Source: Phoronis australis
Lineage: Eukaryota; Phoronida; Phoronidae
Reading direction: 5' to 3'
Length of the DNA stretch: 64,000 nucleotides
Assembly: GCA_002633005.1 (NCBI GenBank)
Contig: NMRA01000326.1
Coordinates: 214,680 to 278,679 of the forward strand
This document shows, piece by piece, positions 34,216 to 47,207 of the stretch. The notes beneath the pieces were generated by a model that saw nothing but the letters and a program-made list of their open reading frames with translations, was not told the DNA's origin and searched no databases. The translations under genes and the position numbers were made by a program. The stretch's first letter is position 1. Each line of letters begins with the position of its first letter.

Positions 34216-35088
34216 CCACTCAATAAAATTGAAAAATTATCAAAATCGGGCACATTTATTGCAATTTTGATGTCGAAATTTGAGTCATTTGTTTGGATCT
34301 GGTTGGCCATCTTGGACAACAGCGGCATAAGTTACGAGTTTAAAACCATGCATAATTTATTTTCACCAATAATTTACGATGAAATTTAGTGAGAAAGATC
34401 TATACCTACTATTCTGAGCTATTCAATAGTTTTCACTGGATTTCAGCCAAGCAGATGTTACTTATTGAGTGATAAAAATGCTCACAATTCCCGTTGGACT
34501 CATTTCCGGCGGCACCGACAACATGTCGACTTCTGCTGAACTGAAGGGCATGTTCAATCGGCTTGTTTGTACTTGGTGAAATCTTAATTTTGCTACATTT
34601 TGATGAAAGCTGCTACAAAAAAGCAACTTTGCACAATATTTATGTTTTTGTGCAAAAATATAAGGAATATTCTAATTATTGCAGTGTGAATATCAAATTC
34701 AGTTGACCATACACTCAGCTTGAAAACAGTTGAAAAAGTTTTGATATCGTTTTTCTTTGAAAGTCAATTGCACTTCAAGGTTTGATTATGTGTCACAACA
34801 TAATTCGTATTTTTCTAAATTTTAGGTATGAATCGTTCTTTCAATACATGCGTTATAACTTCTTGCTTTCTTAATTATCAAGGCCCAAAATGTAAAGGCT
34901 CTTAATTAGAGTAATCGGCCATGTTGGATTGTGAAGCTTCCAGCTCCAACCCTTTTTCCATGCAACTTCTTATTTTTTTAAATCATGCTTCTAATGTGAG
35001 GAAATACCTGGTCGCCATGGTGATAGTTAGGCATATCCACTTTCATATCATGTAAATTTGACTTGTTGTTCAAAAACGTTTGTAATGC
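34216..35088. other. Intergenic, nothing recognised
   Basis: No coding frame or repeat of note before the Kolobok insertion. Confidence 0.4.
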
Positions 35089-35092
35089 TTAA

Positions 35093-36768
35093 AGGAGCAT
35101 GCCACCCAAAAAACAACCTATTTTGTATCAATTTAGATCGAGTAGTTCTACTCCCTAACGACACGTACGGTTGCGTTACCTGACACCTGACGGCAGACGT
35201 AGGTGTTGAAATTATCCAATGACGTCATCGGTTTCACACGCAGTCTGTTCAGCAGGTCACAACACGGGTTACTGGTGTCAGCTTATCGCTTGAAGTGATC
35301 ATTTAACACCAATAAATCATCATACTTCGATGTAAAACCCTTAAAAATACACCGAGTTCTTATAAAAACGTGTTGTTTTATTTCGCTCTTACGGATTTAT
35401 TGGTATTTGGACACACCATAGCCTACAAAGTTCGGCAGGCCAATAAGGTCGGTAGTAGGAGTTTGGGGTCTGTTCGGAGATAATTTCGAAGTACTTTCCG
35501 TGAGATACAGACAGGAGAACCTAGATCTGTGTTGTTTAGACTTGTGATTTTTTGAGTTCTAAACACAAAACGCTTGTTATCCTGGCCAGTAGCTTGAAGC
35601 CCAATCAGGCCCGTCGCGGCCGGCCGGATCGACTCGTTATCCTGGCGGCCAGTGGCTCGGAAACTGATCAGACATCACGAACATAAACCAGTCAAAGTTC
35701 AGTGGAAACTAAACTTCCAGTCAAGAAAATACTATACTAGTGAGCCAAAATAATGTGCACCTGATTATGTTGGTGAATTAGCCACGAAACTGCAAATCTA
35801 CTTACTCGTCGGGGGCCGCGAAGGCCGTGTTTCGCTTTGGCTACAGCACCGTCAGGGCAGAAGTTTTACATTGACAATCATTATTTGAGTAATGTAAATG
35901 TAAATAAAGATTCCCCTAACACCTGGCCGTGGGATGGAAATCGAGCTGTTTCACAACAGTTTCTGCCAGCAAACACTTAATTAGCATAAGCTCACACGGC
36001 CTCGGTGTCCCGTCAATTAGTTTTATTGCACCTTCAGCCGCGGTAACGCAGTGATTTATTCATTGCTGGCTTCTCAAATCATTTGCACTCACGAACACTC
36101 CAAAGGCATTACAAATTGCATCTAATGAGACAGACTTTGTTTCAGTTTTATATAAGTATTGGTTAGGGTGAGAATAATTCATTTTGAAAAAGAACGCTCA
36201 GTAATAAACGCCAACATGGCAATTCGCAATCCCGACTTAGGACGAGCTAGAGCTCATCAGTCCCGACTTTGCAGGTGGTTCGTTAAGTTTTACAAGCTAT
36301 CAATTCGAACAGGAATACAGTGATGAAGAAATACTAGAGAGGCGCCGTGAACAAGCTCAGACAAAGGAACGTATGGAGTTATTTGGTAAGCCGGCATTCG
36401 TCAGGCACTGTCGACGTCTGCAGGCCACAGACACGGAGATGTTTCACGGCCTCATACTTGCTATTTACAGCGTATATTTCATACTTCAGTACCATGAGCC
36501 ACTTCCTAAGCATTTCGGACTCTCGAGGAAGTAAACAAAAAACGATATACCCGCTTAATTTAGTTCGGACAAGCGGGAACGATGCACTGCAACATAGCGG
36601 CATTCACTCTGCATATGAACCACTGACGTCGCTAGCGTCGTTTCTCACCTTCCTCACAGGTTAACGCGACACCTCTTGGCAAGGTAAGATCGACCGTATG
36701 CAAGGCGAAGTGGATATATACCGATTAAGACGGCAAAAAAGACTAATTAAAGCGGGTGGCATTCTCCT
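35093..36768. mobile_element. Kolobok-like element, family 1 copy 1 (1676 bp)
   Basis: Ends AGGAGCATGCCACCC and GGGTGGCATTCTCCT are inverted repeats of about 15 bp, and TTAA is present on both sides (35089-35092 and 36769-36772). TTAA target duplications plus a THAP-domain gene are the hallmarks of the Kolobok superfamily; piggyBac also uses TTAA but lacks THAP. The body is collinear with the copies at 46391 and 62285. Only a minus-strand THAP fragment remains; there is no transposase core, so the copy is non-autonomous. Confidence 0.85.
36379..36660 (-). pseudogene. THAP-domain remnant in Kolobok family 1 copy 1
   Basis: The minus-strand frame shows LPRESEMLRKWLMVLK (with the invariant Trp) and KHLRVCG, aligning with the better copy at 48215-48481. 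The first zinc ligands are lost: relative to copy 2 about 14 bases are missing around 36555, shifting the frame, and the CxxH of the second half is damaged (CGLQT). Confidence 0.65.
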
Positions 36769-36772
36769 TTAA

Positions 36773-37466
36773 ATGTTCTAAAGTACTGTGCATTCTAAGT
36801 TGCTTATTTTGGTAAAAGATCATTTGACTCACATTTAAACTTTACTGTACTGAAATTATTTCAGTTGTGACTTATTATTTCAATAGATTAACACATGAAT
36901 TTAAAAAGCCAAGTTCAGAAGACTTCCATTTCAAGTGTACTTGTAATTCTGTCATTGACATTGCCACCTCCACTCAAATTTCAATTATATATGTGGTTAA
37001 ATTAAAAGGTGTTTCCCTTTTTACTCACTGCTGAAAATGAAAAAAAAATGAAAACTGCAATATTTTGTATTAGGCTTGATTATCTGTGATACTCTGGTCT
37101 TTACATCTCCTTAGCGAAAAACAATTGAATTATGCCAACAAATGGACTTGAAAGGAATTATCAAATGAAGCAAGCAAAATTTTGGAGGGTTGACTGCTTG
37201 TAGCCACTGCAATACACAGCTGTCATCCTCATCTGACATCACAGACGGTTATGTAACCACATATGCCTGTTCTCAGAATTGTCTCGGCTGAAGTCGAAAA
37301 AGGTCATTACTGCTGGGCTTTTCTCATTAACCAAGCTGTGTGGACAAGAACTGCTCTGTACAACAGATTCACTCAGTGCTATTATTTGTTTTGAAAAGCA
37401 GTTGTTTTGGTGTGAAAATATGTCTTTAAGATATTTTCGGGAGATGAGGAACTCAAGACGTAAAGC
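36773..37466. other. Intergenic between Kolobok copy 1 and arm 1-right
   Basis: No supported gene. A plus-strand frame at 37279-37470 runs into the inverted repeat arm but has no recognised domain. Confidence 0.4.
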
Positions 37467-37835
37467 TTAATAATTGTCAAATGTATCAAAGAAATGGTAT
37501 AAGAATATTGTATTGAAACTGAAAAAATGAATAACAGTTACAGAACACTCAGAATTCCACGTTATAGGCCTACTCTTGTAGTTGTAGCGACAGCAGACGA
37601 TAATGTAGTTGCTGGGGGTTGTCTCAGCGCGACTTTGCGTGGTTTTGCATTTCACGTCATAAAGAGTTCCATAGCAACTCGAGTATGAGTCTCAGATTTG
37701 AGTACGTTTGGAGTCAACTAGAAAAGCGACATTAGATACGCGTTTTTGAGTACGACTCCAGTGAGCACGATTTTAAGCATGAAATCTCGAATATGAATAT
37801 GAGTCTGAGTACGGAGATTGGCGACCGGGCCCAGG
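37467..37835. repeat. Inverted repeat arm 1-right (partner 25505-25905)
   Basis: Reverse complement of arm 1-left, ending ...CGACCGGGCCC at about 37832. It abuts the polymerase remnant beginning near 37870. Confidence 0.65.
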
Positions 37836-37869
37836 TTTCGAAAGTGTTGGTGAGGCAGTCATCGATGAT

Positions 37870-38470
37870 CGCTGAAAGGGTGACAAAGACAAAATAAGGC
37901 CATTGTGGCGCAGATGAGAAAGCTTATAGGCAATAGTGCGTACGGTAAGACAATAACCAATCACGAAGCGCCTTGTGACGTCAAGTCTTGGGGAGAAGCC
38001 AAAGCTCAAAGTGAGGCTCACTTCTTGGCATTCAGATTTGCCAACTGCAGAACATCGGGAATGGAACCCAAGAACCTAAGAATTAAAAAATGAAAAACAA
38101 TACCATCTACACGAATATTCCACTCCAAATAGGATTTTTTGTCGACCGGTACGCCTCATACTAAATTCGGTTTCGAATATTGTAAGATGGACACAGATTC
38201 GGCGTACATGACCGTATCAAGTAATTTTCTGGGGATGGAATCAAATCAAACTCGAGCCGGGTTTGACAAGGAAAACGACATGCGCACGCCTGGTTTACTG
38301 AAGCTTGAATTCGAAGAGGACCACTGCATGGTACTATGCTCTAAAATATGTCACGGGGAGGCCAACTTCACTTAGCTGCAAAGGGGTATGCTACGACAGA
38401 GAAAGGACTTTCTAAGCCTTGCAGACCACGAAGAGTAGGTCGGCCCAGAACAAAAGATTTTGACCAAACG
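37870..38470 (+). pseudogene. Family-B DNA polymerase remnant (protein-primed, Polinton-like)
   Basis: The plus strand encodes the polymerase palm motifs in order: motif B-like KLIGNSAYGKTI (37920s) and motif C-like YCKMDTDSAYM (about 38175), then GLLKLEFEEDHCMVLCSK, a segment usual downstream in protein-primed family-B enzymes of Polinton/Maverick elements and linear plasmids. The TDS motif carries the catalytic aspartate. The copy is broken: a stop near 38091 and a second near 38130 lie between the motifs, where the sequence reads on in another frame, and the frame shifts again near 38350. Exonuclease and N-terminal domains are absent. It could also derive from a related virus-like element; the integrase and capsid genes that would decide were not found. 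Confidence 0.7.
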
Positions 38471-38563
38471 GCGATAACACCATGTATACGCATTTGCAAG
38501 AGAGGTGTGAATTTATATATTTTTACCGAAAAAGAGAGATGCTCGAAGACGGTTTCACACCCT

Positions 38564-38564
38564 G

Positions 38565-38603
<39 letters not shown>
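38564..38603. repeat. (TA)n(CA)n microsatellite
   Basis: Twelve TA units followed by about eight CA units, at the outer edge of inverted repeat arm 3-left. Confidence 0.9.
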
Positions 38604-39283
38604 AAACGTACCAAGAGTGGCGTACATGAAGTAATATCCCACGAGACATTATTCCGCGTATTGACCGAGACCGAAGTACGTTCTGAATTTGTCCCATACG
38701 CTTCGAATTCCTAAGTTTTTTCATTTTTTCAGCAGATTTTTTAAATACTTCATTCAGACTGTTCACGTGGAGGATCACATCCTATATGTAAGTATTTGTG
38801 CGTTAGGTTACAAGTTTTCTCCAGTAAAAGGAACAGTTTTAAATGTAACGATTTATTACTTGAAAAGAGATAACAGAGATGAAAACAACGGTAACTTTGC
38901 ACTGAACTTGTAACATCTCATGAAAAAAGTTAAAGTTAGATGTTCTAGTTTCCGAGGAATTGGCGCCTGAGTTGCAGACGATATAATATTTAGCAAATGA
39001 AATCTGAGACAGAATGTCATATAATTAACAGTGTCCTGTTCCAGAAGTTACTACTGAGACCTGATTGCATGTTGAGTGTTATTTACACTGCTACAATTGT
39101 ATTACTTTAAACCAGTTTCCAAAAGTTTGATGATCAAACCGACTAACGACGTCGAGTCGACATTGCCCTACCTTTTGAACATATCAGAGGTCACTGTTGA
39201 ATTAGTGCGGGAGGTGAATACGGAAAAAATTATTACATGGCCGTATTTCCCTCGACAGATTCAACGCGTATAGGAAACAATGG
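38604..39283. repeat. Inverted repeat arm 3-left (partner 45350-46065)
   Basis: About 680 bp matching the reverse complement of 45350-46065 from GGCGTACATGAAG to CGACAGATTCAACGCGTA. Two short frames survive in both arms: HVNSLxEVxKK on the outward strand and, divergent to it, VREVNTEKIITWPYFPRQIQ on the inward strand (39180s). Conservation in both copies suggests the arms came from coding parts of a mobile element. Family not recognised. Confidence 0.7.
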
Positions 39284-42200
39284 AATTATGATCTGTACCG
39301 ATAATGGTATGATCTGAACGCCTTAAGCATTTTCCCGATGGATTAGTATATATATTTTATCATTAATACATTTCTAAACAACTAAAAGTTTCTTTTTTAC
39401 TTCAGGCCGTTACACTGTCTCTTGATTATTCTAGTGACTTTGGGTTAGACATACGTGAAGTCTGTTGCTTAGAGATAAGTGAGAGAACAAAGGACGAAAA
39501 TCCCGATTGAAATAACCACGACGCTGTCGTGTGTAAAATAACGTAATCAACCTTTTGTTTCCACTCACGATCAAACGTCTTTTTATTGTCAGAACTTCCG
39601 GCTGGTGGACAGTGCAATGCCCTACATACATGTACACGATGATGTCGGCATTTACATGACCTCAAATTCGATTATGACCTCGTTTTCACTTTCTTCTGGT
39701 TTACCGATGATATCCGGTTCCACGTATGACCTTTGACTGAGGTCTCGCTCATGCACTAAGAGATTGCATCTCTGCATTGTCTATGCTGACCTATCAAACA
39801 TTGACTCGTCACTTCATTCTCACTTCTCCTCCTTTCTAGGCGACTGTCACGTAAACGACTTTACTACAACGGAAGATTTCTCTGTACCTGACTTTCCTGT
39901 GGTAATTTAATTAACTCCTGGCTTGCTAACAGTGAAGCCATGATTAAGAAAAATGAGTTAAAGAGTACCGGCAAATTGCCTTTTTATGCTGAACACACTA
40001 AAAAATCAACAAAGATCACGAGCATCAGATATCGAAAATATCAAAAGTTTATTGAATTCTTAATAGTTTCGTTTTTTAATTAGAAATTGGATGTTGAACA
40101 AAAGTCTTGTTTTCAAATTTCGTTTTGCTCATTGGAAAAGTCATGTATAACAAAAATCTTATTCTTAAGTTTTCTTTTGCGTATTGAAAATTGAATTAAT
40201 GAAGTGCGCAACATTTTCATACCTCCCATTCAATGCAAATCTCACAATGCGTAATCCATCTAGCAGGTATTTGTTTCAAATGGCATTGAGGGAGGTAAAT
40301 TCAACCGTCGTGTCTTAACAAAAACTTATGGGCCCCGCCAGCTGGCTACGCGTCATTTCACAATTTTATCAAATACACAAAAGAGCAAAGAGGAAATAAC
40401 TCGTGATTGATTAAATCAAATGCTCGGTTTCGATTTTCTTTATGTAAGCTAGTTGTCCAAACCAGGTCGATTAAAACGGTTATTGTAGATACATTTGTTT
40501 ACTCAAAAAATCAAATCAGTTGTTTCAACACTAACACTGAGTAACAAAAAATGTCTGCTAACAAGTGATCGTCCGCATAACAAGCGCTGGGGTGAGTTTT
40601 GTATACACAAGAATTTCGCCTTAATAAAGGTTGTGTGATGATGTGCTCCGCTTATAATACAAAACAAAATCTCGCGAAGTCTTGCGTGATCTTGAATCTT
40701 TAAGTGTACGGAACGTAGGCCTGCGCTGAGTTCCGTGAACCCAATGATCTCGAGAAGAAAGCTCAGTGTGATCACATTCTTCGACTCTCGTAATACAAGT
40801 CGATACCTCGTGAAGTCTTGTGTGATCTTACGTTTTCGTGACTGAGGCTCTCGCGTCTAGAGAACTCACACACGGTCTGATTGCTCCTGCGATACGGTTT
40901 TAAACCGTGAATGGTTTTATTCACAACTAGCTCCACTGGTTTTGAACAATGAAGCAATTGATTGTGTGTGAAAACAGCAGAAGTTTCATGCCCCATTAAT
41001 ACACTATCCGTTTTCAATGACCGGGGGGAACATTGATATTACTGCAAGCAATTAGCTCTTTGGCGTGAGTTATAATGACATCTTCGCTCTCGTTCTTCAC
41101 TCGCTACAGTACCATTATCATTACTGCCGCTATCACCATCACGGTCATGGTGATTACGATGATGATGACGACGATGGTGACGAAGATGATAGACATTCGT
41201 TGGGAACTAAAAAGTCATGAAGTTGAGGATGACGATGATGACATAGGTGCAATGAAATGTACATACTCTTATCTAAACGAAGGGAAGTGGAAATATTTAG
41301 ATATACAATGGAAACTGAAAAAACAAGCCAATAGGTCTATATGTAAATCTTGAACCAACGTAGAAATATAAATCACAAACATTTAAAGTCCCAGTAGCAC
41401 ACATTTTTAGCCTTTATTAAATGGTTAGAAGAAGTTACACGGATCCAAACAGTACCTGTCCCATAACCAATACACAATTCGTAGTCGAAAAAAGTTTAAA
41501 TAAACGCATCATTCATGATTCTGCCCCGAAGATCACACCGCCATTTTGAACTAACTGTAAAACCGGAAGTACAATTCATTCAGGAACCCAGGATTAAGAA
41601 AGCCGGCTGTGCGACTGGAGCAGTGTCTGTTACTTGCTTGCAAACGGAGATAAAATAGTCGACAGCGGACCTTAACTTTAGTAAAAAACCAAAACAGTGA
41701 CAATTTATATTGAAATTGTTGACAAAATATGGCAAAAATTTTTTGACATAAATCATTTTGCCGGACTCGCACCTGCATCCCTAGTCGGCTGATGTGTGGA
41801 CTCATTGTTACCAGCACTGGCGGAAGAAGAAGAAGCCTGCCGTGTCGGCTATTTTTATCGTTATGTATGGTTCAAATCATTAATGCCGCATACACACAAA
41901 GATAGTTTCAGACTCTTGCATAAAATTACGGACTACGTCACAGTCCTGTGCCAACGATTGAATAACAAGGTGCGTGACTACGGCGACTATTCTGAGTGTG
42001 TTTTATTGGGTGTAATTAACTCTGGTAAACAAACAGTATAAACATAACAACGAATATGTAATATCAAATTAATTGAATAAAATTGCTATACAGTTAGAAT
42101 ATAATGACGATTAAACTTGCGAAAATATCGGAAATGAATTGAGAGGGAAGATACCGCTGGCGATCTCCCGCGACTTTCGTTACGACCGGGACACTGATGG

Positions 42201-43611
42201 ACAAAAATGAACGATAGAATACCATTTGGTGGCGAAATCAATTTAGGAAGAATGCTTGGTGCCAAATGGTATAATAGGAGTATTAATGAGTTTTATTAAA
42301 GTAAAAATAATAATTCCCACTTAGCCAGAAGCTTTCGTATAAGCTGCTACCCGGCGGAGACCGACCACCTGGCCTGCGCGGACTTCTGTTTTCCGCGTCG
42401 CAAGATGAACACATTAATTAGCTGCCCGGGGCTTGAGTGGGTGAAATTCGGGTGACAAAGAGATTAAAAAATACTTGGTAAGGCTCCTAACACTGCAACA
42501 TTTTCCCATCGTCGACATGCAGCTCAATGAAAACAATTCACTACACCCCTCTCTTGTTTCCGGCGTAGAATTTTTATATTTAGATAACAGAGGTGTATAC
42601 TGTAAGTTTTTGTCACATTTTAGAACATGTTTTCCCTGATAATTGGACATCAAAGTCAATTTAGCAAATGATCATATTTTACGGGGAAAGATCACGGCAA
42701 CTGCAAGGGAATTACTTCGCCGATTACTATGTCAGGGCAGCAAAATCAAGTACAGATGCGTGTTATTGCAATTGAGGTGCGGAGTTCACAGTTTTGAGAT
42801 AAAACTCCATAAAACATAGACTCTATTCATGCGGCGGACATTGAAATCCAAAGCGAGGCTCACTGCGATAAACAAAGCGGAAATTTACATTGCGTGAGTT
42901 AAATGGCCGGTCTTTGGAGTCCAACCTGAATATTAAATCTTAAAAAATGTGTCAATAATTAACCACAAAGACGTAGAAAAATAAAGTTAAAGAACAAGTC
43001 AATGCACCAAAGAGTTGTCTGACGAAAGGATATAGTTTTTTCCGGAAAACTAGGTTAGAAACAGAAAAGTAAACATGACCAAATTGCGGCGGTCGTAGTG
43101 TTACGGATTAGGTATCATGCTGAATGCGGGGTTACCTTTCTTCTATTAAATTCTTGATAAAATGCTTTCTACACGAACCAGGTCATCTGGTCGTATTGTT
43201 GACGAGTTGAAGATATATTCGACAGTGGTGGCTCATAGCATTTTGCTGTCATGTGCATTTAGTCTCATCTGGTTTAATTTGTTGATCAAGAGTAGACCTA
43301 TTAGCTTCAAGCACAGCCTAGGTCCTGGTGAGGTAGGCACTACCGGGACTAACAGTTGATTTGTCATGGATCTGAAATAATACTTGATGTTATTAAATAT
43401 ATATTTTGATTACGATAAAAAACTAGGCTCGCAATTGAAAATAAAAATTATATGACCATCAATTCTGCTTTCTTGGTTTTAATAATAACATGTGTTATAT
43501 TTTTCAAATATCATTCTCGACCAACATGAATTTTAAAATTAAAACACCTAATTCTTTCGTCCAAAGCATAACCTCGTTTTAGAGCTCAATTTCAGTTAAC
43601 TGAACAGAACT
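39284..43611. other. Spacer inside inverted repeat pair 3, no gene
   Basis: No coding gene supported. A GATGAT/GACGAT-rich patch lies at about 41150-41250 and produces a spurious acidic frame. Confidence 0.4.
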
Positions 43612-43774
43612 TAGTGGCGGATTTAGAGGGGAGCCAAGGGGCTATGCCCCAGCCCCCCTAAAATTCTCCCAGATTCCATTTGGCAGTTCAGGAGCGCGAA
43701 TTTCTGACGGGTAAAATCCTGGCTAATACTCTGTCTTGCCCCCCCCCCTAACTCAAAGTCCTGGATCCCCCCTG
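43612..43774. mobile_element. hAT5-like MITE copy F, 163 bp
   Basis: Begins TAGTGGCGGATTTAGAGGGG, ends CTGGATCCCCCCTG; flanks GAACT (43607-43611) and GAACA (43775-43779), a 5-bp duplication with one mismatch. Sister of copy D. Confidence 0.7.
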
Positions 43775-43975
43775 GAACAAGCATAGTTATCATGTTTCTT
43801 CAGAGGCCTCGTTCATATCCGAGGGGAAATGTGCCTCATGTACTGTGCGGCCTTCTGAGAGGGGAACGTTTCCCCGAGTGACGGGTCAGTGAAAACTCTA
43901 CTGACCTCCGGATCACCATCAATAGCACCCCGCCCTTTTGCAAGCTCTCATAGCTCTGTCTCAAGTAGCATTTTC

Positions 43976-44115
43976 AGTGGCTGATCTAGGATACCATATA
44001 GGCCTAGTGAGGGGGGGCGACATCCTCGGAGAAGCGGGCAAAGCGCGATTGTATGCACGCAGGCGGCCCGGAAGTTGCGGGCGCCGAGGATGTATACCTT
44101 CTGCTCAGGAAATCT
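43976..44115. mobile_element. hAT5-like MITE fragment
   Basis: Starts CAGTGGCTGATCTAGGATACC and shares GGCAAAGCGCGAT and CTTCTGCTCAGGAAA with copy E, but has no right terminus. It lies 200 bp from copy F. Confidence 0.6.
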
Positions 44116-45349
44116 GTCGTTGGGCTAATTTTCAATCACAAAGGGGATTTTTAGACCTCGTGGCCGGGAATTTCGCGTGATTTTTCAATATTTTTGAGAT
44201 GGGAATAGGGCCGATATTTGGCCCCAAAATTGAGGGATTGAGGGGACTCCTTTTTGTAAAGAAAAATGCATCGCGCTTCAACCCATAGTCATGAAAACAC
44301 AGCCTGGCTGGCCGAAGATTCTCCGGTGCTCGTTGCTATTGCGGCATCCAGTCCGATCGAGATGCGACAAATTAGGATTCGAAAACAGTAATAAATTTTA
44401 CACGGACATATTTTCCTTCGTCGCGGCGTATGGCAAGGACCCAACGCTTCCGAATCCCAATGTCCTTAGGGATTGTAAAACAGAGTGTCCGTATTTTTTC
44501 TAGCTGTTCGAGCAACGCGGAGTACAACTACGCGGATAAGCCACCAGAGCTATCGTAGCGAGCCTCGTTTTGGAACGCGCCTCCTGTCGACGTGAATAGG
44601 GTCTATAGCCGTGATTTGATGTTTTTTTTCCTATTTTACATTTTAAAGGCCAGTAAAGCAGGTGCCGATTTTCTCAGCCGAGTACGCAGAAATGCAATCA
44701 TTCATCTGGGTAATCACACGGCAATTGCTTACTCCAGGCTAGTTTTTCCCCTAATTTATTACCTAAACAAGTACTGTTGGTGAAATTGGACGATGAGTTA
44801 GGGCTCACCTCTGTACTGAGCCGAGTGTTGACTGCCGGGAGATGCGACGTACTTCACTAACTGTCATATGCAAAGAACAGGCAAAATTTGTACAATAAAT
44901 AATTAAGTATGTATAAAAAGAACCAAAATGAGAATCAAAAATAACCAAGTAAAACAACAGCGCATTTACGCACACGTTAACATCAATACGTTTTCATGGG
45001 CAGCATGACCGTCATTCAGGAATCCTTGCTGAACTGTCACACAGGAATTCAAGTCACGAAAATAGACGGGAATAGTCGATGATTTTCTGATCTCAGCCGA
45101 AGTACCTGTTGGCTACATCACGTGACTGAATGTTAGTGTAACCTACAAGTCATTTGTAAAAGAATGGAATGATAAATGCTAACACATCAAAACTTCCTCA
45201 TGTAAACGATATCTGCCTGTTGAGTACAAAAACTGTCCTCGTAAATTTGACAAGCCAGTACAGTCAAAACCAAAAATCCCAATTAATATCTCATTAAGCC
45301 CCCTTTTTAAGTATTAACATAAAATCTTGATCTGCCCCTTTGATTGTTG
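44116..45349. other. Intergenic, nothing recognised
   Basis: No supported coding frame or repeat in this stretch. Confidence 0.4.
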
Positions 45350-46065
45350 CTTTGTCCCATACGCGTTGAATCTGTCGAGGGAAATACGGCCATGTAATAA
45401 AGTTTTCCGTATTCATCTCCCGCACTACTTCAACAGCGATCTCTGACATGGAAAGTTCAAAAGGTAGGTCAATGTTGACTCGACGTCGTTAGCCGGTTCG
45501 ATCACCAATTTTCCGAAAATATTTTAAAGTAATACAATTATAGCAGAGTAAATTACGCTCAACATACAATCAGGTCTCAATCGTAACATCTGGTGCAGGA
45601 CTGTTAATTGTACGACAGTTCTGTCTCAGTTTTCATTGGCTAAATATTCTATCGTCTGCACCTCAAGCGCCGATTCCTCGGTAACTACAATATCAAATAT
45701 TGTTGTTATTTAATTAACTATTTTCAAGAGATGTTACAAGTTCAATGAATAGCTACCCTTGTTTTCATTTTTGTTATCTCTTTTCAAGTAATAAATCGTC
45801 ACATTTAAAACTGTTTCTTTTACTAGAGAAAACTTGCAGCCTAATGCGCAAGAACATACATTTAGGATGTGATCCGCCACGTGAACAGTCTGAGTGAAGT
45901 ACTTAAAAAATGTGAGGAAAAAATGAAAGAAACTAGGGTATTCGAAGCGTATGGGATCAATACAAAACGTACCTCGATTGGCATAGATGAAGTAATATCG
46001 AACTCGACATTATTCCGCGAAATAACGTACCGCGGGAACTTCATGTACGCCGCTCTCGGTACATT
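45350..46065. repeat. Inverted repeat arm 3-right (partner 38604-39283)
   Basis: Reverse complement of arm 3-left. It carries the same two short frames; the minus-strand frame extends past ITWPYFPRQIQRV to WDKAT, further than the left copy, which hits a stop there. Confidence 0.7.
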
Positions 46066-47207
46066 TTACGTATGTATCCTGTTATCTATCATATCATTGA
46101 ACGTTGCGTTTTTACACTTAAAAATAATGATAAAATTTACAAATCATTTATAGCATGATTGGTTTTACCCATGACAACTTTTTGTTAAGAGTACGGATCA
46201 GTATTTGTTAGTAAAAACATAAAATCTAATCTTCTAGAATTTTTTGTTGCAAAATTGATCACTTTTAAGAATAACAATGCAAACACGTTGAAGGTTGACA
46301 TTTTAGAAACATTTATCGTCGTTTCCATCGTTCGATTGAGACATTTCAGGTGATGTTCAAGATTAGTGAAAGAAAGACTTAATTATTTAATGGAGAATGC
46401 CACCCAAAAAACAACCTATTTTGTATCAATTTAGATCGAGTAGTTCTACTCGATAACGGCAGGTTCGGTTGCGTTACCTGACACCTGACGGCAGACGGAG
46501 GTGTTGAAATTATCCAATGACGTCATTGGTTTCACACGCAGTCTGTTCAGCAGTTCACAACACAGGTTACTGGTGTCAGCTTATCGCTTGGATTCATCGT
46601 TTAACACCAATAAATCACCAAACTTCGATCTAAAACCCTTAAAAATACATTGAGTTCTTATAAAACGTGTTGTTTTATTTCGCTGTTACGGATTCATTGG
46701 TATTTGGACACACCGTAATTAACCTGCAAAGTTCGGCAGGCCTATTTACCAAGGTCCGTAGCAGGAGTTTGGCCGGGGGTCTGTTTGGAGATAAATTCGA
46801 AGTATTCTTCCGTGAAATACAGACAAAAGAACCTAGATCTGTGTTGTTTAGACTTGTGATTTTTTGAGTTCTAAACACATAAAACGCTTGTTATCCCGGC
46901 CAGTGGCTCGGAACCCGATCAGGCCCGGTGCGGCCGGACTGACTCGTTATCCTGGCTAGTGGCTCCGAACCCGGTCAGACCCGTCGCGGCCGTCGAGACT
47001 GACATGAACACAACCCAGCAACTTGAATTGGAAACTAAATCTCCAGTCACCAAAAGACTATAATAGTGAGCCAAAGAAATAATGTGCACGTAATTATTTA
47101 CGTGAATTAGCCACGAAACTGAAAATCTACTTGCTTGTCGGGGGCCGTGAAGTCGGGTTCCCCTTCCACAGACAGTCAGGGCAAAGGTTGTACATTAACA
47201 ATGATTT

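Noticed and set aside
38348-38778. 136-codon minus-strand frame and a 93-codon plus frame
   Set aside because: Both cross the (TA)n(CA)n repeat and join unrelated pieces (polymerase relic and inverted arm); no single protein is supported.
41150-41350. Acidic Asp-rich frame
   Set aside because: Derived from a GATGAT/GACGAT-rich patch without further coding support.
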